Origin: Rotaria sordida | Lineage: Eukaryota > Rotifera > Eurotatoria > Philodinida > Philodinidae | NCBI GenBank assembly: GCA_905250125.1 | Contig: CAJNOL010000008.1 | Span: 422,104 to 486,103, forward strand | Direction of reading: 5' to 3' | DNA length: 64,000 nt | Shown: piece after piece, positions 62,204 through 64,000 of the stretch | Numbering within the stretch: the stretch's first letter is position 1 | How the letters are laid out: every line of letters starts with the position of its first letter | Position numbers and translations under genes: made by a program | The notes under the pieces: generated by a model | Told to the model about the DNA's origin: nothing | Database searches by the model: none | What the model saw: only the letters and a program-made list of their open reading frames with translations

Positions 62204-62205
<2 letters not shown>
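61416..62205 (+). CDS. Hypothetical basic, Ser/Lys-rich protein, two exons
   Basis: Unrecognised 243-residue protein. Exons 61416-61605 and 61664-62205 are joined by a 58-bp GT/AG intron in phase 1. The first exon is acidic to neutral (MNISSVVPNLYIDESSHLIL). The second is strongly basic and disordered, with SSKKKSQERQKRKAQRTKF, KHKHSRSSSDRSENKKEKL, and short RS-like elements. It ends in an aromatic-rich motif, KEYYDLYQYAFDKYYRRF. The basic, RS-like middle suggests a nuclear or nucleic-acid-associated protein, but this is composition only. An acceptor-like TTTTATTTCAG just upstream (61380-61390) may mark a spliced 5' leader. Immediately after the stop is a TTA microsatellite. Confidence 0.6.
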
Positions 62206-62238
<33 letters not shown>

Positions 62239-62256
62239 TATTATTATTATTATTAC
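62204..62256. repeat. (TTA)n microsatellite
   Basis: About 17 TTA/TAT trinucleotides with one ACT interruption, starting at the stop codon of the basic-protein gene. Confidence 0.9.
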
Positions 62257-64000
62257 ATTTAAAATACAATGTTTGAATAGATTTCCTTGTTTTTTTTTTG
62301 ATTTTTATCAAATACATAGAAACGTTTAATTTTTAGAAGCTACTTTTTTCTAGGTTTCAATCATTTGATGTGTAATAGGTATAGTTTTTGAGTACAATTT
62401 ATGGAAAATGTTGAATATTAGACGATAAAAAGAAGTTTGTTCCAATTGTCGAGTAAACTTTGAAAGTCTACAATTTATTCTTTTCAAACAGTTGAATATT
62501 TGAAGCCTTATCAGTATATGTTTTTCTTATATAAAGTCTAACAGCTAGAAGATCTCTCACAGTTTGTGAATCTAAATTCTCTCAGAACTACACTAAAATT
62601 TGATAGAGATTTACTTTCATCACTCATTGGTTCGAGATTATAGTTTGTTTTTTTTTTTCATTTAGTTTATTGTGCCATAATGAGGTTCACAAGAAGTAGA
62701 ATACATAGAAGAAGCAACAAGAGAAAGTGAAAGAGAGAGAAAGAAAAAAAAAATAATAATAAAAATAAAAAAAGAAGAGTATAGGACAGTAAGTAAGAGA
62801 AGTAGCCGATGAAGACTTCTTTTATCTAAGATTTCATAAACCAGATAACAGCAACATAAAATAAAAATACACACTAGTTTACTACAATCAAGGAAGATTT
62901 TTTCTAAAGAAAACACTACTTGTGAATGGGTGCACTGTCTCTAAAGTAAACACGTATCAAACATTGACATAGGTCGCCGAAAGAAAAAGTGTATCAAGTA
63001 TGAAAGAATAAGATTTGAAAGACAGAATAGCATTTCACTGAATCTAATTTTTGACTGTCATGTCATGATATCGAATACACCACTATTGATTACAAAACCG
63101 GGAAGTTAGGATCGAGTTTGTCAACGATGAAAACGAAATTTTACAATAGTGTCAACTAAGAATTACAATAGTGCTTGCTACTTTGTCACAATGGTTGACC
63201 CTGCTGTTAGAAATACTGATAAGAAAACAACACGATTATTACTAAAACTGTTATATAAGGATTTGCTATCTACTGTATTTTAGAAGTCGAATGGAGACAT
63301 GGGGAAGACAACGGTATTGAGTGATCGAAAACGCTCTAAAAAGATGAAATTCATTTTTGTTAATGGATACTCTTTTGATTCTGAATGCATGCATATATCA
63401 ACCATAACATCATACCCTATTGTTATTGGCCTTTGTGTTTCATTGTATCCTATTGGTCCACTTAATTAATAATTTTCTCGAGAAAAAAAATAGGCCCGAA
63501 AATCTGACTTCATGGAATGATCTGTCTTTTGTCAAGCTACAATTTGATACTAAGTAATCCCTCTGAAAAAGTGATCGAAGTATTTCAGAAATTAGCGCCA
63601 CTAAGTGCATAAATGTATTCTCCATTTGATAATGATTTGATGTTTTTTCTCACTTTGTCCGTATACTAAAAATGGGAAAGAAAAAAAAAAAAATAATGAT
63701 TAGATGGATTCACCTATATCAGTTTTATGGTGTTCTGGTTTATGTATTTTCACATTTTAGATGAAAGTAACATACTTAATCAATGCAGTCATACATTTAG
63801 AAGATAACAAGATTAATATTAAAAAAAAAAAGGACAAAATGAACTTGATGAGAAAATTATTTTATTTTCTATGCTTCTTCTATGGTTTTCATCGATTTAT
63901 CTTAATTTATTCCTATGGTGGCAAGAAGTATTTGTAAACGAAGATATTCAGGTACTGTGAGTTTTTTTTATAAAATTCAAATTGTTCTCCATATACTGCC
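62257..64000. other. 3' end of window, no gene seen
   Basis: AT-rich sequence with a purine run near 62715-62780. Open frames are short and of low complexity. Nothing further can be supported. Confidence 0.5.

Noticed and set aside
1-64000. CRISPR arrays, bacterial operons, ribosome binding sites, rRNA or tRNA genes, telomeric repeats
   Set aside because: None seen; the sequence is eukaryotic with spliced genes. A dedicated tRNA search could not be run.

Overview
This window is nuclear DNA of an animal. It is strongly AT-rich, has no operons, and its genes are split by many short introns (roughly 45-110 bp, GT/AG). The gene set is metazoan: a three-Ig GPI-anchored adhesion protein, a TGF-beta/activin-type ligand, INSIG, RBM39, THUMPD1, SNX25, an ER ubiquitin-conjugating enzyme and a rhodopsin-like GPCR. 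The AT content, short introns, divergent GPCR, polyglutamine/asparagine runs and decayed gene copies fit a rotifer, possibly a bdelloid such as Rotaria. That assignment is inference; no species marker was found.

Layout. 1-1.6 kb: one copy of a dispersed ~650-bp repeat, then a UBE2J1-like E2 (minus). 3.5-4.1 kb: a three-exon gene for a 57-residue membrane protein (plus). 4.6-5.7 kb: a large fold-back element. 8.9-9.1 kb: a 179-bp non-autonomous hAT element with a perfect 8-bp target duplication. 11.2-12.3 kb: an unrecognised two-exon gene (minus). 12.5-29.5 kb: a six-exon Ig-superfamily gene (minus) with two very large introns. Those introns hold a single-exon TGF-beta-type ligand gene, a single-exon multi-pass membrane protein gene, a C2-domain pseudogene, a second fold-back element and a second repeat copy.

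31.8-38.3 kb: a compact same-strand cluster, INSIG, THUMPD1 and RBM39 (all minus). 41.2-42.3 kb: a short-chain dehydrogenase (plus). 43.7-51.3 kb: an SNX25-type sorting nexin (minus) with about 20 exons, one intron carrying the third repeat copy. It diverges from a small secreted or GPI-anchored protein gene across only 131 bp. 52.2 kb: a short inverted-repeat element. 53.0-53.9 kb: a four-exon uncharacterised gene (minus). 56.2-57.3 kb: the GPCR (minus). 60.0-61.0 kb: an O-methyltransferase pseudogene (plus). 61.4-62.2 kb: an unrecognised basic, Ser/Lys-rich protein gene (plus). The last 1.7 kb shows nothing I can support.

The genes do not form one pathway. Common themes are ER membrane and sterol control (INSIG, UBE2J1-like E2), RNA work (RBM39, THUMPD1), and cell-surface or signalling functions (Ig protein, TGF-beta ligand, GPCR). 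Exon models were built by hand from splice consensus, phase continuity and family similarity. The one junction that could not be resolved, in SNX25, is stated.
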